From Rhodosorus marinus (taxonomy: Eukaryota > Rhodophyta > Stylonematophyceae > Stylonematales > Stylonemataceae), in assembly GCA_029953675.1 (NCBI GenBank), contig JAMWBK010000010.1, positions 1,035,001-1,099,000 on the forward strand: DNA of 64,000 bases, written 5' to 3'. A model generated the notes under the pieces. That model was not told the DNA's origin. It ran no database searches and saw nothing but the letters and a program-made list of their open reading frames with translations. Shown here one piece after another: positions 10,761-25,865 of this stretch. Positions within the stretch are counted from its first letter, which is position 1. Each line of letters starts with the position of its first letter. Made by a program: the position numbers and the translations under genes.

Positions 10761-13626
10761 TCAAGCTCGTGTTCCCCTCCCGTGACCATACGGCTTGATT
10801 TCTACCCTTCGCAGCGCATTTCCGAAACGGGGTGCTACTGCTCCTGACTGGACTTTGGCGAAGCACTTACCACCCTGCGACCTGCCAGGTCCTTTGGATC
10901 TAAAGAACAGTGAGCTTCGAATTGCGTCACTGACGCGTTGTCGCGTTTGCGTATCCGGTACTACCTCATGAACTCGCCAGAGGGGCGCACGAATGCCGTA
11001 ATCCTCTTTCCAGGACTCGTCCATTTGCTTGACCGGCCTCTCGACTTCCGCGATGCTTTTTCTGAGCGTCTGCACGATATCCCCCCATGCTCCTCCTTCG
11101 GAACTATCGTCCAACTTGTTTTCGTCCGGGTGGATTGAGGGAGTGCCACTAGTCACGGAACCTGCGTTGCTAGTTGTCGGTCCCATGGCCTCCGGGGTAT
11201 TGGTGCTTCCCAGATCAAATATTGGCACGTACCTGCCGCTTGCCAGGCCGGAAGGTCTTCGAGCACTTGATATTGTGATATCTCCCTTTGGCACGGTAAG
11301 CATGCCCCGGTCGTGGGCAGTGTTCTTCTACAGGGTGGTGGAAAAAATCATCGCAAGGTTACGTTAGACGCGCTTCCCCAGCGCCTCTGGGTGGAACGCG
11401 ATGTGAGGTTTCAATTGCTTACCTTCAAAGAAGAGAAAAATGGATGCCGCAGGGCTGCGTTGGGTTTTATCCTCTTGCCTGGGGCGTACTCGAGCATCCG
11501 GTGGAGAAGATCCAAAAACATGCTGAGGTCCTCATTAGATGATTCACGACGCCTATCCTCAACACCAGCGGACATATCATCAAGAAAACGTTTCAGAGAT
11601 ACAGCCTTAGGTACAACTTCTTCATGCTTGGTGCTCAGTCCAGGCTTCAACCGCCAAGTCCCGCCCTTATCCTTTTCAAAAAACAGTGCGGTTTTCGTGC
11701 CTGCATCCAGCATATCTTCAGGGGGCATTCCAAGCTTCTCAACTATCAGCGCTATCTGATCGCCCTCGCTCTGCCCAGGAAACACTGGATAGCCTGCGTG
11801 GAGCTCGAGCAGCATGCATCCAAGACTCCACATGTCAATGGATCCGTCATAAGGAACAAAGCCGACAATTACCTGGCAGAGAGCAGTTGAACGTAATGCG
11901 TTTCAGTCCTCCCCGTCGCCAGGACGACAACAATTGTAGGGATAACTGTGCACCCACCTCTGGAGCCCTGTAAAACCTGGATTGTATGTACAGCTTGAGG
12001 TTGTTCGCCTGAAATGCGCTCGAGCCAAAGTCGACAACCCTGACGTCAGATCTCTACGGAAACACGAGAAGACTGCTTCAGATCCACAGCTCTCTCCGAA
12101 GACGGAGAAAGGATTTTTTTCACACCTGTGCGTGCTGGAGGAGGACGTTCTCAGGTTTTAGGTCGCCATGAATAACACTCTGTGGAAGCTCAGATAGGAA
12201 ATTAAGTGTCTCCAGTATTTGAACAGCAAACTCCCTAACCAACTTTAGAGACACCCCGAAAAACTCTGCGCTTTGCAAAAGATCGTACAGAGAGTACGAC
12301 AGAATCTCAAACACTAAGCACTGATGCCCTCGATAGACAAACTCGTCAAAGGTCTGCATAATGTGTGCTTTCCGCGAGCCTTTTCTCCCGTTAAGGTGTG
12401 TACAAATTCGAACCTAAAGGTCGAGAAAGGATGAGTCTAGTCAGTCTCACCACCAAACTCATCTCCTACACATTGCACCGACCCATGGGGCTCCCCGTAG
12501 CTCGTCAATAGGATTGAACTGAGATCGAGCAAAGCTACAATAAGTCATGCGTGAACAGCCTATCATGGATTCGTTCGCGGTCCGTTGTCATATTTGACAC
12601 GTTGCTTCAGCTACGATATCGATTTGCAGTATGAGTTGCTCCTCAAGCAAAAAAATCACCCTAAAACTTTCTAACCTGGACAGCTCGACTAGCAATCGCT
12701 TTGTTAAAACCCTTACCTCGTTAAGTGACTGTTCGTAGTATGGTGAACCGCTTCGGATTATTTTTAACGCCACGTATTGTCGCCGGATGATGTCGTATGC
12801 TTTTATCACCTTCCCAAACGATCCTTGACCTAACAGTTCCCCCAACACATACCGACTGTTAAACAGCTTGCCTGGTTGTACGATGTAGTCCCTGTTCTCG
12901 TCATCGAAAGGAGCAAGTTCCACCGGCACATCAACATACTGGGTTGTGGGAACATCAACGGACAAAGGCAGAGACCTTGGTTCAGCGTCCTGTTAGAAAG
13001 AAACAAGAAGGGCTACCTGTTAATAATGGAAATTTGCGCCTCTTTCAGCTCGATCAGCTACATTCACAATCAAGGCTTCGTCAATATCCTACCGATGCAA
13101 CGGAGGAATTCGGAAGGGATGTCGGCGCTGAAAAGATCATTTTGTTGCTATTCTTCCACGGTCCAGAAGGCACTGGAGAAATCATCGGAATCTGGCTGTA
13201 GCTAGACGCTTTTCCCCCATGAGCTGCAAAATCTGTCTCGTCCAACTGTATTGCTTCTCCACGTGCGCTTCCGGCCTTTCTCGTTTGTCCAAAGCCTTCC
13301 GGATCGGCCACAATATTCCTCAACTTTTCTGCCTTCCCCTTTAGCCTATTCCTTACATTTGAAAATCCCCTTTCATCTTGGTCTGACGACACGCGCGGTC
13401 GTCTAGGAGCATCTAACGACACTCGTGGCCGCTGGCTACTATTCACTTCCTCCTGTACATCCTGATGCAAAGAGCCTGGAGGTAAGTTCCTCTTCCCCGA
13501 ATCTTCAGCGGAGGAACCTGACGTAGTAGGCTGAAAGAGTTGCGTCAGAGCAGCGGGAAAGGCTGACTGTCGAGACTGTCCCTTCTCCCGCTTCGATTTT
13601 TTCCCAAACAAACTATTCATCTTCAC
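10761..13626 (-). CDS. DYRK-family dual-specificity protein kinase, six exons
   Basis: Minus-strand exons 13626-13093, 12989-12717, 12413-12126, 12053-11958, 11872-11423 and 11327-10761 give 735 residues. All junctions are in phase 0 with GT..AG ends. Residues 1-178 are basic, Ser/Pro-rich and probably disordered. A DYRK-homology box (DDENRDYIVQPG) precedes the kinase glycine loop LGQGSFGKVIKA, then VALKII, the catalytic loop HGDLKPEN (Asp about 353), VVDFGSS and the activation segment YIQSRFYRAPE. The order and spacing match DYRK1-type kinases. Two departures are clear: the usual HCD is HGD, and the first Tyr of the Y-x-Y motif is Lys, leaving only the second Tyr. Key catalytic residues remain, so it should be active. 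The roughly 190-residue C-terminal tail after the kinase is unassigned. Likely a nuclear/cytosolic growth-control kinase. Confidence 0.88.
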
Positions 13627-14518
13627 TGCTCCAGATGCTGCGTTCTGGTACCACAGAGAACTATTCCATTCTCTACAGCAGTCCTCCTAACCGATACGAA
13701 TTCCAGAAGCCGTCTCTCAAAAAATTTCTACTGGACAACCCCTCCTCGTATCTCTCCACCATGGCATCAAAACCCTTCATTACGTCTTCTTTTCAATCAT
13801 CATTTCCCGGTCAAAAACACAACCTCAAAACAGGTACAGAACACGACCATTACAAAACAACAACTCGAAAAACAAAAAAACCTTCAGTCACCAGATCCTA
13901 GTCCTCACACTTCCTTTTCTAGTCACTCAACCCTTCCACCCCCACTCCCGCAGCCTCCCCATCCTCCCTAACGCCAAGCTTTAGCTTTTCACTTTGCACT
14001 TCAACACGACTTTTCCCCAAACTATTTTTTTAACAAAACTAAAAAGAATTAATTCGTATATGTCAAATCCATCAATCATTGATGGGAAACGCATTTCCCG
14101 TTTCTCTAACTTGAGAGGGTCACAAGCCGACGGGAAAAAACTCCGTCTTATGAAAAACATTTATGAGCCATGATCACAGTTTTCATGTTTTCTTATCGTT
14201 TTCACTAAATGTTGATTTTGAATAAAATCCTAATCGGATCTTAATTTTTAAAATGTGTTTCGCGAGGTAGTCCGCGTAGCAGGGAGCGGGGGGCGCAGGG
14301 TGGGAGAGGTAAAGGGGTGGATGTGTAATGGCGCGAGCGGTTCGATCTCGTGAGAGAATTTTGACATCGACGGGACTGGGCAGGTGCGATGCATTGAGAT
14401 GTGTGTAGGAATACAAAAGCGAAAAAAAGGCTGAGAGATCCGGTGCGATTTCGAGGAATAAATAATAGGGTTCCAACGAGAAGTGAGAGGCGGGCAGGCG
14501 ACCAGCTGTCTGTATTAG
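13627..14518. other. flank of the DYRK gene; no gene seen
   Basis: Contains the 5' flank of the minus-strand DYRK gene and the 3' flank of the next minus-strand gene. C-rich and T-rich low-complexity stretches (13900-14060) and short open frames only. Confidence 0.4.
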
Positions 14519-15731
14519 CTAGTGGTTGCGGGGGACGTAAGCTATAAGGGTAGGCCCGGCCCTTCTGGGACGCTCTATTCCCACCACTTTTCGCTTGACG
14601 GAAGTCCCCACTTGCTTGACGGCGGTTGTCATGGCATGCCTCCCAACAGCGAATGCGGAATTCGATAACGCCGTTTGGAGATCCTCGTCTGTTGCCACTT
14701 TCATCGCGACGTCCAGGAGACAGTTCTCCGTTCTTGAATCTCTGAGGATTTCTTCGAGGGCCTATGTGACAGGGTTTGGGTTAATAAGAGAGAAAATAGG
14801 TCAGTGAGGTCAGCGGAAAAGTCTCCGTAACCAGCGATTACTTCTCCGTGTCACTCGAAATCGTCGCTTACCGTAATACACGATTCCCTCACTTCTTCAG
14901 AGCAACTTATCGCGTTCGTAAACTGAAATAGAACTGTTAGGATTAAGGCCGGGAGGGGGTTATCCTCTCCCGTGTCGGAAATGGACATTCGCTCCTCGCT
15001 CTTAATCCGCCTCAGGGTGCCTTGGGGATCCTCAACCATCCTTAAGACCAGTCTAGTCAACGTCTCCTCACTAAATCTCGTGAGCACGTTCCGTTCCAGG
15101 ATCTGGTCCAAAATCCTATTCGAAGTGTCTACGGCCGACTCTGTGACAATGCCAATCAACTCCTCATCTTCCATCGACTGCGCACATAGGATAAAGTTGT
15201 TGACCACGTTAGCGTGAGACACTCAAAATCAGCTAAAATTTTTGGAGCTCCTCTTACTTTCTGCACCAATTTTGTCATAATGGATCTCATTCTTGCAGAC
15301 AGCATCAGCTCCTCAACATACTGCATGACAAAATCTGGTGTTTTCCTGCAAATGGCGAAGTACCAACGAGTCAGAAACTCTTCAACGTGAATCAGCTGCA
15401 CTTGAATCATTCCTGCTTACAATGTAATCAGCAAGTAGTATCCCGCAATGCCGAAATACGTTGCTCCCAGAAGCACCACTACGGCAATCGCAACACCCGA
15501 ACCCCCAACTGCAACGCAGGCCGCAAGCAGTACCAAACCAGATGCAAGAATAAACTGGTAATCTTTCAACCATGCCAGCAGCGACTTGGAATCCTGAACC
15601 AGGCCGATCCCATCGTGCTTCTTTTCCATCCGAACCCAGGGCAACCTCGCAAAACTTCCAAACCACCACAGAAACAGGAACGGCCAAACTTCAGCCAAAT
15701 CAAGGTCTAAGACAAGTTCCCCAAAGCCCAC
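14519..15731 (-). CDS. unknown membrane-anchored helical protein, four exons
   Basis: Minus-strand exons 15731-15421, 15345-15258, 15177-14872 and 14761-14519 give 315 residues. If the second in-frame ATG at 15629 is used the product is 281 residues. Introns of 75, 80 and 110 bp have GTAAGC, GTAAGA and GTAAGC donors and clean AG acceptors. The N-terminal part has two or three hydrophobic segments (FILASGLVLLAACVAVGGSG and VAIAVVVLLGATYFGIAGYY). The rest is an all-helical, charged region with repeats of the type VMQYVEELM, RILDQILERNVL and CITALEEILRDS, and a basic C-terminus. The first ATG would add one more hydrophobic stretch. No family is recognised. A plastid, mitochondrial or ER membrane protein is equally possible. 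Confidence 0.65.
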
Positions 15732-16850
15732 GACTCACGGAATTCATCTATACCTCTCCCTCACACGACAACAAAAAAGAAAATCTATGGCAATACATGA
15801 GGAAGACACCCTCGCCCGTTAAGCGCTTCCATCCCTCATAAGGGTCTTCAGTCCAGCTACACACAATCACTAGACTTTTTGGTCCCCTCGTGACGAAACA
15901 GTGAAAGGCGTTTCCCCAGTGGACACCGCGTCGGGAGCGTGAAACTGACTTTCGGTAAGGGTCAGCTGATTCTATGCGAGGTGTTTGGGTTCGTCTGGGT
16001 TCGTCTGAAAAGGTCTCCCCCGGGGGATCTCATCCATATCGCCTGGTGACCATCAACCGCCACAAAGCCCATACCATTCTCTTATAACCGCTTCAACAAG
16101 CGCAGCTCCGCTTCCGAAGTCGAAAATACTGTTTTTTCTCAATATGGTGATCCAAATAAAATAAGTTTTAAGAACAAATTAGTTTGGTTCAAATAGCCCC
16201 AAAATTGTTAGATTCTGTACGAAATATTTTTCTCTCACGGGGTGTTTTCTATACCGAAATTTTAAGTGTAACAACAGTGAGACTCCATGCGCCAACGGCA
16301 ACAAAAATTTTCAGGGGTTTTTTTTATGTTTTGTTCTGTTTTTATTTTAAGGTTTATATAAAACTTAAAAGATTTTCGTATCTAAACTTTATACACCCAG
16401 AATTACTGTATTCGTACAATATACTGTATTCGTGAAAAAATATTTTTCGAAGTAAATCGGGCAGTAAAAATGTCTACTAACCGGATGGCACTTAGATCGT
16501 AATATTCCATAACTTTCTTTTGGTTCGTTTTTTATTCATGTTTCAGTGAGAGAATTTGTCCACTATTGGTTGAAAAAAATTGAAATGTTTTAAACTTAGA
16601 CCACATCATTCGAACACTCGTTACACCTATTTTTGGAACATTGGTTGCAGGTTTTGGCGTTTGGTCTGTCCTGAATTCAGGCAAGGAGTTTTGGAGAGGG
16701 GGGGCGGGGAGGATTGGGATCATGGGGGGATGAAGAAGTGGGGGGGTTGGATTGAGCTTGAGAGGAAGGAAAGGGTTTGGAATGTACTAATTTCTTAAGT
16801 TTCAAAGGGTTCTGAAGGAAGCATTGAGGGACGGGACCTTCCCCGCAAGG
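15732..16850. other. AT-rich intergenic region
   Basis: Between divergently transcribed genes (minus gene starting at 15731/15629, plus gene at 16851). 16130-16530 is strongly AT-rich with runs of T and A. 16690-16760 is G-rich. A shared promoter region is likely, but no specific box can be assigned. Confidence 0.4.
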
Positions 16851-17590
16851 ATGGCTCGGACTCCGAGGCGTTCGGTGCTTGGGTACAAGCTTACCTGGCT
16901 GTACCTCTGCTTTGGTGCAGCTACGTTGATATTTCTAGCAATGATGTTCGGCCTGCATACTTCTATCGGCGCTTTGTAAGTTTGCATTGAAGAATTTGAT
17001 ACCAGCGTACTTGCCACAGCCGCTTGTCTCCCACGGAGGAAATCCGTTTTGCTTTTGCTAACAGCGCCTGCAAGGCCAAATCCATTGAAACCGTTCTCGA
17101 CTCGTTGTGCTGCTTTGGTTTGCAGAGAATCGCGGCGAGTAGAAAATGTGAGAGAGACTTTGAGCAGCCCAAATTCGGGCGAGTCCCCGCTTGGAATTCT
17201 TGATGGCTTGGAACAAGTTGACCCAGCCTTGATCCTCAAATTAGATATCTACGCACCGGTTAGCTGAGGCTTGAAGGCCTTGCCGGAGCTGAAGGACACA
17301 CTTAATTCAATCAGCAGCAAATCGCTTCAGGTACCGTGAGAATAATTGGAAACTGCTTGGGTTGTGACCCGTTCTTGTTGGTATCTAACGCTCCCTTCTT
17401 TTCTTCTTGAATTGGGGTTCTACAGCTGAAGAAACCGTTCAACTACTCTGTGGTATCAAGACTATCGGCCAGATTCGTCCTGCTGGGCGAGGATGACATT
17501 GAACTGTTTCAAATCACAACGGAGCAAACTCAAGTGTTGAAAACAGAGGAGTTTAAAGCCTTCCTTAAGTATGGGGGATTTACTGACTAG
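16851..17590 (+). CDS. small single-pass membrane protein of unknown family, tentative exons
   Basis: Best model: exons 16851-16975, 17020-17138, 17269-17330 and 17426-17590, 156 residues. The start ATG is followed by a basic segment and one strong hydrophobic helix (YLCFGAATLIFLAMMFGL). A short soluble part contains FANSACKAKSIETVLDSL and ends RFVLLGEDDIELFQITTEQ. The last intron (GTACCG..ACAG, 95 bp) is convincing. The first is only 44 bp and the acceptor of the third exon is a weak GAG, so internal boundaries are uncertain. All three frames contain stops between 17240 and 17280, so splicing there is required. No function can be offered. Confidence 0.5.
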
Positions 17591-17858
17591 TTTCCGCTCG
17601 AAAGTTATGCATGCAGTGTTGAGTGTTGATTGATGGTATCCTGGATGTTCTGGTGTGGCTGTGTATGCCCTAGTTTGTTCATGGACCAAGTATGTTTTCT
17701 GTGACGTTGATTAGCCGGAAACCCTAAGAGGAGGCCGTTGACTGAGTAAATTATACAACGTTCGTGTTTACTTGGATACCGTCCAACAATCTTGCCGCGC
17801 AGGGCGGACATAGATACTGATTTATCAATTTATATATATAAGATTTGGCGCTTCTTCA

Positions 17859-19448
17859 TCAAAGTAGGTGCAACGGAGACAAGGCGTTGACATTGCTGGC
17901 ATAAATACTGTGCCGTCTAATCGACCGGTTCCAAGTCATGATCACCGCATGCTGTGTGAGTTCCGGGAGAAAAGGTCAATAACTCAATGCGACCTTCGCA
18001 AACGCGTGTATGAATTAACTCACCTGCATAAACAGCGTGCATGTGAACAGAGCAAGCCAACTGTAACCCATCGGAAAGCAAAAGAAGTATAAATGGAACG
18101 TGAAGAAGTACGCGGAAAGAAGCTGCTGAAGGCGTTTCTCATTTGCCCAATGTCTCGCGTTCACAAGGAGGACAACTTCCCTCATCCATGCGACCAACAC
18201 AACCATGAAGCTAAAGAACAGGTCCTCGAAAAACTCCCTCAGAAAGTAGAGAACACCGGTAATAATGGGAACAAAGACGATGGCGTCCAATGCGTAGTGA
18301 ACAATCACCTCAAGTGCAGAGCACGAGATCTAAATAGAAACCGGAGGACACACGATTGGTTAGTGGGACTGGCGTAGAGTACCCAGCACAAGCGCCTGTG
18401 CGAGGAAACTTGAACGGTACCTGAGACAGCATGTACGCTCGGAGGTCCACAGACAGCTTCAAGATTCGAACCTGAATGTGTCTTAATGAGAACGTGATGA
18501 GTCCACTCATCGTATGCATGAGAAACAAGGATGTCACACAAGCAGCAAACTTTCCTCTGTAAACACTCCACCTGCAGATGGAGAATGAGACGCCCGTGTC
18601 AGTTTCTGTCGAAGCTCTCGAATGGTTCCCAACGAAATCGACACCCCATCCACAAAGGAAGCGAGAGCACTCACCAGTTGTTGTCAGCTGGTGGTTCTAA
18701 TGGATAAAGCTTGTGGTCTGAATAGCCGTACAAATACCCCCTCATTTTCTCCTTCTCGACGGCCCTCCTGAAAACGTTCAGCAAGATTACCTCATGACCT
18801 AAAACGTACTTAATGAGTGACTTTGACGCGAACGAGCCAAAGCATTGGCTGTCCGGTTCGATCACCACTTCATGAAGGCCTATCTGACTGCCCGATATTT
18901 GCTCCCGGGGAACTAGCAAAAGTCTTCTATCCGTAGAAAACCTAAAAGCCGTGCTATCCTCTATCCTGCCATCCTCCCCTCTCTTCTCCGCCTTGGACAA
19001 GTTTCTATTCACCTGCACAACGAAAAGAAACAGCTTGAGAGCGGGGATACGCGATGGTGAAGTCTACCCTCACAAAAATCCACAACTGCTCCCTTCTCTT
19101 AGTCTTGGCCAACTCCTGGAAGCAATTGTTCAGCAGCCCGTCGCAAGTTCTTCACCCAAGCAGTAGAGCTCACACGCCCTTACTTTCGATTTCAATTCAG
19201 AAGGAAAGTATGCTTACCCTAAGCTCAAGAATCTGAGCTTCTCCGGACAACGCCGTAATAGCCTCCGCCACCTCCGCATCACACGCACCGTACTTCACAA
19301 ACGACACATGCTGAGAGATCAGCATTCCAAGCAATCCCACTCCTATGAAGAAGTACAGTACTTCCAGAAAACCCAGAACCTGCCCACCCAGCACCCTCCA
19401 TACCAGACTCCGAACATGCAGCTCGTTGTGGACAGGCCTGGAGTCCAT
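17859..19448 (-). CDS. membralin (TMEM259) homologue, five exons
   Basis: Minus-strand exons 19448-19218, 19012-18675, 18571-18421, 18329-18024 and 17951-17859 give 372 residues. All junctions have GT..AG ends and matching phases. The family is shown by LFLMHTMSGLITFSLRHIQ (transmembrane segment plus amphipathic helix), by the lumenal segment VLGHEVILLNVF..GYLYGY, and above all by the C-terminal run WLALFTCTLFMQHAVIM preceded by YFFTFHLYFFCFPMGYS and the ARHW motif. Hydrophobic segments: one N-terminal (LEVLYFFIGVGLLGMLISQ), one in exon 3 and three to four in exon 4. In animals membralin is an ER membrane protein linked to ER-associated degradation; the role here is inferred. The protein is shorter than animal membralins because the long C-terminal tail is missing. 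Confidence 0.85.
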
Positions 19449-22400
19449 GACCCGTCTTCGCTCAAAGCTCCAGGTCACACACAAAACACAACTCTCCCGG
19501 GGCAACCTTTTCCCACGAAAACACCCGTTCCTCCCTACCCAACTAACCGAACAGGATACCTCGCGACGTCAACTAGAGACTTCTATAAACTAGTACAACC
19601 AATTGACTCTGTTTCCTTCCTTAACATGGCCTTTCATCCATTTTTCTAATCATAAAAGTTTTTTTCCACCATCACCATTTCCCCCCCTCCCCTCCGCCTG
19701 CCTACTTTTGCCTCCCCTTCCTGTTCCTCTACTGCGCTCCGTAGTGTTCAGACCCTCTGCCAGCGAAGCCTTCAGCCAAATGACAACGTACAAACTTGAT
19801 GTGTTTGCCAAGACAAAAAAAAAGCTCTCTTAAAAATGAAATAAATCAACGAGGATTGTCCTCTCGGAGGCAATTGTTTTGAGCAGATTCACAAAATTAT
19901 CCAATAAAATGGAAAGGAGCGGTTAGATCCAAATATTTTACATCCAATAGATAATCCTTTTTTGGTTTAACACATGTTATTACTCATATCTTAAAGTGTT
20001 GGAAACTATTACAGAAATTTTGTTAAGTTGTTTTGGGGGTAAATGAACGGGGGTGTGATTTAGTATCCCCCCCAATTTGCCACAATAGGAGGGGGGGAGG
20101 GAGGGGGAACCGGGGGAGACCGGTGTCGGTCTTCCAATCTTTGCGAAAAATTTGTACAGGGGGTAAGAGGATTACCAGGCAACACGACTACGACAAGCGC
20201 ACCCTTCATGATATGAACATTATAAATTAATATTTATGTCAATAGAAAATAAATACTATATGATGTATTTTAGAATTTTATTACGCAGTTTTATATAAGA
20301 TAATTTTGTGCTTCATATTTATTATATAAGTCACTATATGATAAATAGTTTATCCTCCACCTCACCGCCTTTCGTCGTAGGGAATCTCTTTTCCCAAGGG
20401 AACGAGATTTCGAGAACTCGACCACTACTCATACCCCCCTTGTGGGATAGACTCAATGTTTTCATTATTCTAAATTATTTTTGGGGTGAACGTAGTGCCG
20501 CACTGTTTCATTTTACTCTGGTTCTTCAGCAAATCATCCATTGGTCGAGGGTATGAACTACCCACGATATTGTTTTTAAAAATCACTATAGGGATGTAAA
20601 ACTTTTTTCTATTGTTTTTACTTGACCGAGTAGATGCTGGACGAAATCTGGTCATCTATAAAAGGATGAATTGCATAAATAAATTCGAGTCACACGCACG
20701 TTGATCGCTCACGTAAAAAATTTATTTACTATTTCCTCTCTAGGTCAATGGGTCAATCATTATTGTATATCTTCGCAAGATGATTGATTTAGCTAGAATT
20801 CCCCTCGCAGGGCCTCTCTAAGCAGGCACCACTTTTTTGAGCCTTTTTTGAGCTCTTTCCCAAATACATAGTGAGAGACGAGTGGAGAACCGGTTTAACC
20901 TTTTTTAGAACAGAAGACTGACAAAAGTAGGAGGTTATCCTTTTCTTCCTCGCCTTTTGTTGCTTATTTCGGGATGCCCCAGCTACATGCGGCAAGGAAG
21001 GTCGTTCTTCTTGTTTTAAATTTGTGGTTACAATTCTTTTTTCTAAGTCCGCTCTGCAGATTTCTCATTCGTCGAAGAAGCGAGCTTCTGACACGTGTAC
21101 AAAAAAATAATGGAAAAAAAGGCCATGCCTACCCGTGTTCGTCGTCTTCATGGATCGGTGGGGTTTTTGATTGTGAGTTTCGAGATTCTCTTATGTACAT
21201 AATCGCTGCCGAAGTGGGCGTTGTTCAGGAGCGTTGCTGATCTAACAGCGCGAGCTTGAGATACTCTATTCCGCGGAACCCAGGATGACTTGTGTTTCTG
21301 TAATATGTCATTTTGTAACGCCTTAGTCTTAAGATAGCCACGCACTGCCGAATCCTTCGTTTGACACGTAGGAAGCCCTTTAGGAGGACATAGCCTTCGC
21401 TCAGGGTTCACGGGGATCTCATTCCTCAACTGCCACGCAGTAGTTCTGTTGTATGTGCATGGGCATAGATCGGCCGGTGTCTTGCTCAAAGCTGGCGTCA
21501 TCTGCCGCAGGCCTTCCTTACATTGCGATGAGCGCCTCTCGCTCGCACAAATACCCCAAGCGAGGTAGAGACTCGAGAACGACAGTCCATTCCCGCAGAG
21601 CATCGCATACTGCCGACCTTCATTCCCTACCTGCTCGCCTGTGGTTTGGATAAAAAATTCACGCGCGTCAATAGAGAACGCGGTTGAAGGCTACCTGCTG
21701 CATGGACGGAACACTCTTTCTAAAAGTCCAAGGATGAATTGAAATGTTTGCCGATGTTTTGATTCAATACCCTCGCCAAGGCGGAAGAAATGACTTGCTG
21801 ACCAACGCAAACTGTCAAAACCTTTTTTGGAAGGTTCCACAAACTTCGTACAAATAGTTAACGAAAGCAGCAACTGCATGCCCAAACAGAGCGACGGACT
21901 ACAATCAGCAGACTCGCCAGCCCTGCAAAGTGCAAAGTAGGCGACGCGTTCAGCTTGAATTTTTATTCACCAAGCCGCCTCCCTCGCCCTCTTCCCGCAC
22001 GTGCTTCCGCCCACACTTCAGCTCTACCGTTGTCATGCAGAATAATACTAGACCCTTCCACAATGCCGCCCACAACTGCCAAGCGATTTTATTTCAAAAA
22101 CCCAACAAATTCCCGCTTTGTTTTACTACGCCCTCGTTATTGTTCCGGAGGCCCTCGCATAGGGCATCAAAGTTCTAGAGCACCGGCTGGAATCGACGAT
22201 TTGACCATCGGATAGGGCACGTTTTAGGGCAAAACCGTTGAAATTAGTACAGCAATATGCATGGGGCAGAAAGGGCTGGCCCTATGGTCCCATAGGGCGT
22301 GCCCTATTACCTCGTTACGTATCTATCCTCGGCCTGGTTTGTACGAGAGTTACGTTGCTGATCAGAAAGCGAATCCGGTATTGGATTCACAAGCATTTTA

Positions 22401-23968
22401 CCAATCAGATTCCCAACTGCACACAGTTTCTCGCCACACCTCCTAAACCCCAGTGCGCAAAAAAACCAACCCTTTGGTAATCCCGCATGCATGCATGAAT
22501 TTACTGAATACTAAAAGTATCGTCAGGGGCCTGATAATTTTGCAATGCTTCCAAAAAAACCTCTCTAAAAATTTAATATATATACTCTTGTCCCATGATA
22601 CAAACCAGAGAGGGGGTGGTTATTTGGAAGACAAATCTGAGGACTACCCCAACACATCCAGCATCATCCCCCCCATTCGACACATACCGCCCTCCCTTCG
22701 TAAACACACCCTCCCCCCCCCCCGTACTTCCTCGGGTGCTCGTCTCAAATAAAAATTGCGGTGGGAGCGGTGGTAGAAACATCAATTCTCTGTCCGAAAT
22801 AACTTTTCAAGCAAAAACGCTAAAACAATTACCAAATACGAAAGATCGTGGGGCAGGATGGGACGAGGACCGTGCATTCTCGTCACCCAACTGGTAAGAT
22901 TCTAAACGAATTTCATGGCTTGGGCTTAATTTAGAACCATTCATGTAAAATCATTTTAAAAGTCACACGATAAAATAAATATATTCATGAATTTATTCAA
23001 TATTATATCTCTTATTCATAAAATGGACGGAACATGGATATGACAGTGAAAAGTACAAACTTACCGATGTATTGAAGTTTAAAGTGTCATCTATGTTGTT
23101 CCTTAGTTCTAGAAATTTTGATATAATTATTGAAGAAATGGGTACCTAATTGGGAGTGACCCTTGTCGGTGTATCTTGTGAAGAATCTTAGATTATGTTT
23201 ATACGCTCTTACTTTAGACTTATTTGATCTTATTAAAAAAAACAAAAAAACGGCTCGCTTGTTGAAGTCTTTGGTGGGGCCAAGTTGCTACAATGAGGAT
23301 TGAGGCGGCTTGGGCGGGGGCTGGGCCGGGGGAGGGGAGAGTGTCTAGCAGAAGTTTTGTGTTGAAGACTGCTCTTTCCTAGTGACACTGTTTTCGTTGC
23401 TGCGTATATGACGTTCGGGCGGTGCGTGAGTGTAAGTTTCGTAAGGAAAGGTTTCTTAGGGAAGAGGAACGAAGGAGAAGATTAGTCCGTTGAAAATACA
23501 TTAGTTGGGGGAGGGCTTACTCTGGGAAAGCTTTGTGAAAGGAAGGCAACGAACTGAGGGTAAGTTCAGCGGTGCAGTGCGGTTGGGGAAGGTTTGTTTT
23601 TTTTTGGTCGGGAGAGGCCGGCGAGCGAAGCTTGTGTGTCGCTTGAGTACAAACAAGGATATCGGCCTGGCCGTGGTTTGGCTTTTTGGGTTTGGAGTTG
23701 ACCGGTGGGATGACGTGGATTGGTGGGTCTGAATATAACCGACATTGTGCAGCGAAGGGCGTGTTTTGCTAAGTGGCTCTGAAGTTACAAGGATCGATTG
23801 GAATTGTAGCAAGCTAAGAATTTAGTTTGGGTCCGGCCACTTTGGGAAGTACGGCAGCGAGAGTTCATTTTGCAGAGCTGCAGTTTTCCATTCGGAAATC
23901 TGATACTTGAATACTCGAGAAACCAAGGAGTACTCGCTGGATAGGAGGGGAAACAGTCAGGAAGAAAG
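19449..23968. other. 4.5 kb gene-poor region between divergent membralin and MAPK genes
   Basis: No gene could be supported. It contains G-rich runs (20080-20110), strongly AT-rich stretches (19960-20340, 22930-23260), C-rich runs (22660-22730) and many short open frames. A 151-codon minus-strand frame at 21603-21148 has no stop but no recognisable motif, and is probably decayed mobile-element sequence. The outer ends should hold the two promoters. Confidence 0.4.

Positions 23969-25865
<1,897 letters not shown>

Noticed and set aside
16802-17239. 145-codon minus-strand open frame.
   Set aside because: It overlaps the plus-strand membrane-protein exons, has no domain, and the plus strand shows a transmembrane helix and splice signals.
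21148-21603. 151-codon minus-strand frame as a gene.
   Set aside because: No ATG-context, splice or family support, and it lies in a region of short broken frames. Kept only as part of the gene-poor region.
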